A stretch of 64,000 bases of DNA from JBGAJN01 sp044224905 (GTDB lineage Bacteria; Verrucomicrobiota; Verrucomicrobiia; Limisphaerales; JBGAJN01), in contig JBGAJN010000004.1 of NCBI GenBank assembly GCA_044224905.1, positions 558,001 through 622,000 of the forward strand. The letters are read 5' to 3'. Shown one piece after another: positions 60,486-64,000 of this stretch. The notes beneath the pieces are model-generated. The model saw only the letters and a list, made by a program, of their open reading frames with translations, did not search any database and was not told where the DNA came from. Numbering within the stretch: position 1 is the first letter of the stretch; each line of letters opens with the position of its first letter. The translations under genes and the position numbers were made by a program.

Positions 60486-62015
60486 ATGCAGATACCCGCG
60501 ATTCCAGTGAAGCAGTGGTTGCCCGAATGGGATGAGGTCGAGTTCGACGCCAAGCTCGGCAGAAAAAAGCCGCAGCCACGATTTTTCATGTTCACGATGA
60601 ACGCCAAGCACCTGCGAGCGCTTTGCGGGATTTATCGTCGAACTCTCCAGAATGACTCAGCTCGCCATCGGCAATTTGGAATTCAACGAAGACACGACGA
60701 GAAGCGATCCGTTGAAATTGCCGACTATGTCCGGCATGGCTATCCTTGGCCCGAACTTTCTGCGTCAAAGAAGGAGTCTGGACAGTTCAATGATCTCCTC
60801 AAACCTGGGTGGCTTCCGACCGCTATTGTCGTCAATATTCTTGACCCGGACACCGTGCGAAGAGGTGACAAGGTTGCGAAGGAAGACTTGATCACTTTGT
60901 CCAAGCCCACCGATCCCGTCGCGATGGTCCAAATTCCCGATGCATCAGCAAAGGCCGGCTGGAAACCCAAGCAACTCCCGCCGATCGAAGTTATCGACGG
61001 TCAGCACCGACTCTGGGCGTTCGCCGACGGGAATGATACACCGGACTTCGATCTCCCGGTCGTGGCGTTCTGTGGGCTGGATGTGAGCTGGCAGGCCTAC
61101 CTTTTTTGGACGATTAACATCCGCCCGAAGAGGATTAACGCCAGCCTTGCGTTCGATCTCTATCCGCTGATGCGCACTGAGAATTGGCTGGAGAGATTCT
61201 TCGGACACTCTATTTACCGTGAGACACGGGCGCAGGAGTTGACCGAAGCTTTATGGTCCCATCCCAAGAGCCCTTGGCATCAGTTTATTAACATGCTTGG
61301 CGAAGCGGAGGAGAGCGGAAAAACAAGACCTCCAGGTGTGTCGCAAGCAGCTTGGATTCGTTCTTTGCTCGCGTCTTTCGTGAAAGCATGGGAAAGCCCC
61401 AGAGCGAGGATCGGCGGACTTTTTGGAGCGAAGATGAAAGGTGACACTGAGGAGCTACCATGGACACGGTCGCAGCAGGCTGCCTTCCTTATCGCCGCCG
61501 GCAATGCTTTCCGCGAGGCAATCCAAAACTCGAAGGCGAAGTGGGCGACTTCCTTGCGATCAGAAGAGCACCCGGTTTTATTCGACTCAGAAAAGAAGGA
61601 CCTAGCCTTCTATGGAAAGGCTACACTCATCAGCGATGACATGGGACTGCGTGGCTTCCTCTGCGTCATCAATGATCTGTGCTACGTCCGTGCGGCTGAA
61701 CTCAAACTTGAGGACTGGGATGCGGGTGGGGCTGGACCCGATCCTGATGAACAGAATATCGGCGAGTGCCTGAAGTCGTTGGCAAAGCAACCGGTTTTGG
61801 CGTTCCTCCGCGACATTTGCGATGCCTTGGCTGATTTTGATTGGCGTGCGTCGTCGGCGAAGTCGCTGAGTGACGATGAGCGGCGTGCGAAAGCTGCATT
61901 TCGAGGCACTGGAGGATACAAGGAGTTGCGACTCGTTCTTTTGTCGCATTTGGCCTCGAAGGGTGGATCCGTTAAGGCCGCAGCAACAGAAGTCCGCTCA
62001 TTCCTAACGCACTGA
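60486..62015 (+). CDS. DGQHR-domain protein (DndB-like)
   Basis: 509 residues. IEVIDGQHRLWAF (D171-R175) is the DGQHR motif of DndB and relatives, which belong to ParB/Srx-like nucleotide-binding folds and are found in DNA-phosphorothioation and other DNA-modification loci. DndB itself is a transcriptional regulator that binds the dnd promoter. Here the protein is longer than DndB (about 360-400 residues) and lacks dndCDE neighbours. It starts 15 bp after the hsdM remnant and ends 1 bp before the next gene. No usable Shine-Dalgarno is seen. Base usage is less G+C-rich than in the host genes. Confidence 0.8.
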   Translation: MQIPAIPVKQWLPEWDEVEFDAKLGRKKPQPRFFMFTMNAKHLRALCGIYRRTLQNDSARHRQFGIQRRHDEKRSVEIADYVRHGYPWPELSASKKESGQFNDLLKPGWLPTAIVVNILDPDTVRRGDKVAKEDLITLSKPTDPVAMVQIPDASAKAGWKPKQLPPIEVIDGQHRLWAFADGNDTPDFDLPVVAFCGLDVSWQAYLFWTINIRPKRINASLAFDLYPLMRTENWLERFFGHSIYRETRAQELTEALWSHPKSPWHQFINMLGEAEESGKTRPPGVSQAAWIRSLLASFVKAWESPRARIGGLFGAKMKGDTEELPWTRSQQAAFLIAAGNAFREAIQNSKAKWATSLRSEEHPVLFDSEKKDLAFYGKATLISDDMGLRGFLCVINDLCYVRAAELKLEDWDAGGAGPDPDEQNIGECLKSLAKQPVLAFLRDICDALADFDWRASSAKSLSDDERRAKAAFRGTGGYKELRLVLLSHLASKGGSVKAAATEVRSFLTH

Positions 62016-62016
62016 T

Positions 62017-63366
62017 ATGCCGCCACCAGCCATTCCAACCGCGCCTCAAGTGGCAGCATTCGCGTCAGCTTCGCGTGGTAGTGTGGAGCAGCATTTACTT
62101 CATTTGCAGCCGCAATTTGCGCACAAACGGTGGTTGCCGACCTCAAATCGATATCGCGATGATTGCGTCAGTAGGATTGAGGCCGACCACAATTCGCACG
62201 GCATCCAACAGGCGGATCTCTGCCACTACATATCGGCGTCAGCGCTACCCCATTGCCTAGACGGATGGAGTTTCTTTGGGCGGGCAATTGGAGCACTTCT
62301 CCGCGGCGATGCAGTTGCTTGCCGCCACCTAGGATATTATGCGGAATTGCGGGCTACGATGTCACTCCTCGCAACGTCTGGGATAGGAGTGTTCGACGGC
62401 CGGCACTACGTCGTAAGTGGCCTGAATACAGCTTCGCAGATCCCACGTTACGAGGGCACTCATGTTCTCGCTTGGAAAGCATTGTCGCATTGGGTCGGAA
62501 CAGCGGACTGCTCAACGCTTCTGGAGAACCTTATCACGCCGGGGGGAATCCCGATAGACCAATGGCAACAAGGCATGTTCAGCAAGGCCAGTTTTGCATT
62601 GGCGGGCAAGACATGGCTTCAACACTGGGGGTTGGATGTTCAATTGTGTGCGAACGATCAGCATCTTAGAAACCTGTCAAGTTACCGACCGAGCCGCCTG
62701 TCGGATATCCCGTCCGTAGGAGGTGACAGACGAGTGAAGTTCGTTAAGGAATTCTGGAGAATGTGTGAGCCTTCCGGAGCGGAGTTGTTCCAGCGCCTAG
62801 ACCGCCAACTTCTGCGAAAGTGGATTCGCAGCCAGTATGTGAGCGTCACAGGTCGTCCCGCCAACTCCGGGTCTAAAGATTTCGTCAATGAGGTTAAGAA
62901 ACTGGTCGGCAATGTTAATCCAATCGGTCTTTCCAAGAGCGGTTGGATTGAGTTTCTGACGATGCCTCGAAAACACCAAGAAAGCCCAATCCTTCGGCTT
63001 GCATCAAGGGACTCCCAAAACGCTCCATGGGAGCAGCACTTTGAAATGCTGTCGCGGGCTTTGATGTTACTCCGGCTCGCTTCTGGCGCATGTCGGCGCT
63101 TTGTCATCAATTCTGGAGTGCCAAAAGGAGAACTCGCTTTTTGGTGGCATGGTTTTGGTGAAGAAGCGTCCCTGTGGGATGCTGCAGACGGCCCGATCGA
63201 TCCCCAAGAGTTGTGGTTGGATATTCAACAGGCAATTCAAGACTTTGACATGTGGCTTGAAGGGGGCGAACACACAAGGTTGAGAACCTTCCGACGCAAT
63301 CAGTCCTCCGGAATCTCGGTGATTGATGAGGCTGAGCGCGTAGGCTTCTGGGGGATTGGATTATGA
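62017..63366 (+). CDS. Unrecognised 449-residue protein of the DGQHR operon
   Basis: I do not recognise the family. The protein is soluble, with no signal or membrane segment. Visible features: ACRHLGYYAELRATMSLLA (about 101-119), GIGVFDGRHYVV (122-133) and a helical segment (HFEMLSRALMLLRLASGACRRF) with regularly spaced Leu, Met and Arg. Later WWHGFGEEASLWD and an acidic tail occur. The paired HLGYYAELR and FEMLSRALMLLR segments look like helix bundles. It starts 1 bp after the DGQHR gene and overlaps the methyltransferase start by ATGA, so it is made in fixed ratio with both and is probably a subunit or regulator of the modification system. Confidence 0.75.
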   Translation: MPPPAIPTAPQVAAFASASRGSVEQHLLHLQPQFAHKRWLPTSNRYRDDCVSRIEADHNSHGIQQADLCHYISASALPHCLDGWSFFGRAIGALLRGDAVACRHLGYYAELRATMSLLATSGIGVFDGRHYVVSGLNTASQIPRYEGTHVLAWKALSHWVGTADCSTLLENLITPGGIPIDQWQQGMFSKASFALAGKTWLQHWGLDVQLCANDQHLRNLSSYRPSRLSDIPSVGGDRRVKFVKEFWRMCEPSGAELFQRLDRQLLRKWIRSQYVSVTGRPANSGSKDFVNEVKKLVGNVNPIGLSKSGWIEFLTMPRKHQESPILRLASRDSQNAPWEQHFEMLSRALMLLRLASGACRRFVINSGVPKGELAFWWHGFGEEASLWDAADGPIDPQELWLDIQQAIQDFDMWLEGGEHTRLRTFRRNQSSGISVIDEAERVGFWGIGL

Positions 63367-64000
63367 AGTATATGGGATCAAAGCGAGCGATGCTTGGCAA
63401 CGGACTTGGCAAATTACTCAGCCGAGAGGTTCCCAAGTCCCGCCGTTTCGTTGACCTCTTTGCGGGTTCCGCAGCCGTGTCAGTTCACGTGGCCTGCCGC
63501 TTCAACATTCCGTCGTTGGCATTCGATCTCCAAGCATACAGCGCCATTCTTGCCGGAGCTGTGATCCACCGGCAGGAGTCAATTGATCCAACTGCGTTTT
63601 TTTCCAGTTGGAAGAGACGGGCTGAATTCCTTGTGAGGAAAGTGGACCTGCCGGACGAACCCAAGGTGACAATTGCTTCCGTCTCGGCGTGCCGCAATTG
63701 GTGCAGTGCTCAATCGGAACTACCCATTACGAAAGCATACGGTGGACATTACTTTAGCGCGAAGCAAGCCGTGTGGATTGACGCGTTATGCGCAAAGCTG
63801 CCTGAACAGGAACCCGCGCGGACAGTTGCACTTGCAGCAGTGATTCACGCCGCAAGCCAGTGCGCAGCATCACCGGGGCATACCGCTCAGCCATTCCAGC
63901 CGACGAAAACATCGAAGCGGTATTTGGCCGAGGCTTGGAACAGGGACGTCTTCCAGAAGACGCTCAACGCATTTGAATCCCTTGCGATTCAGTGCGCGCA
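63363..64000 (+). CDS. D12-class adenine-specific DNA methyltransferase, N-terminal part
   Basis: Open from the ATG at 63363 (overlapping the previous stop by ATGA) to the window edge, 212 residues. Starting MKYMGSKRAML is motif X of Dam-like enzymes, and RRFVDLFAGSAAVS is the AdoMet-binding motif I. Later SQCAASPGHTAQPFQPT appears, a segment I associate with this methylase family. The catalytic DPPY lies beyond the edge, so activity cannot be checked. It probably methylates adenine N6 in a short target, marking self DNA. Confidence 0.82.
   Translation, partial: MKYMGSKRAMLGNGLGKLLSREVPKSRRFVDLFAGSAAVSVHVACRFNIPSLAFDLQAYSAILAGAVIHRQESIDPTAFFSSWKRRAEFLVRKVDLPDEPKVTIASVSACRNWCSAQSELPITKAYGGHYFSAKQAVWIDALCAKLPEQEPARTVALAAVIHAASQCAASPGHTAQPFQPTKTSKRYLAEAWNRDVFQKTLNAFESLAIQCA

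Overview
The window is a high-G+C bacterial chromosome segment that most resembles the Verrucomicrobiota (Pedosphaera/Limisphaerales-like). This is an inference from gene content. There are two giant secreted 'PVC-type' dehydrogenase/HEAT/cytochrome c proteins, a DUF1800/DUF1501 pair with PA14 and CHRD domains, SBBP and autotransporter-like repeat proteins, Tat-exported amidohydrolases, and few Shine-Dalgarno sequences. No rRNA or CRISPR array is visible. Three complete tRNA genes (Leu-CAG, Ser-GCT, Val-TAC) and one broken tRNA-Met are present.

Layout. 1-11 kb is ordinary housekeeping: the tail of an M19 dipeptidase, a DEDDy exonuclease, a phosphatidylethanolamine-synthesis pair (psd, pssA) with a LysE exporter, a VIT-type metal transporter, a pseudouridine synthase behind a PpiD/SurA-like periplasmic chaperone, a small lipoprotein, a P1B-4 metal ATPase and a phosphopantetheinyl transferase. 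11-31 kb holds large exported proteins: a matrixin-like protease; a chain of four overlapping genes (two amidohydrolases, an SBBP propeller protein, a cytochrome c/HEAT dehydrogenase); a 1371-residue multi-propeller protein; a lytic transglycosylase; a DUF1080-SGNH-dehydrogenase-cytochrome fusion; and an FAD oxidoreductase. 31-46 kb holds the DUF1800/DUF1501 pair, a pseudopilin-like protein, a heavy-metal-binding-domain protein, a large repeat adhesin and a glycosyltransferase. 47-58.7 kb returns to housekeeping and stress functions: EEP nuclease, FolE2, a SWIM-SNF2 helicase, a lactate-racemase-like protein, RtcB with an unknown small partner, polyphosphate:AMP phosphotransferase, and an esterase.

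From 58.9 kb to the right edge the character changes. A tRNA-Met gene stops right after its anticodon, at base 58934. It is followed by AT-rich non-coding DNA and then a type I restriction-modification M subunit. That M subunit has lost its NPPF catalytic motif through an in-frame deletion and has also lost its C-terminus. Directly after it is a tightly packed, less G+C-rich operon: a DndB-like DGQHR protein, an unrecognised 449-residue protein, and a D12-class adenine-specific DNA methyltransferase that runs off the edge. I read this as the left end of a genomic island, with a possibly undescribed DNA-modification or defence module replacing a decayed restriction system. It is the best candidate for something new in the window.
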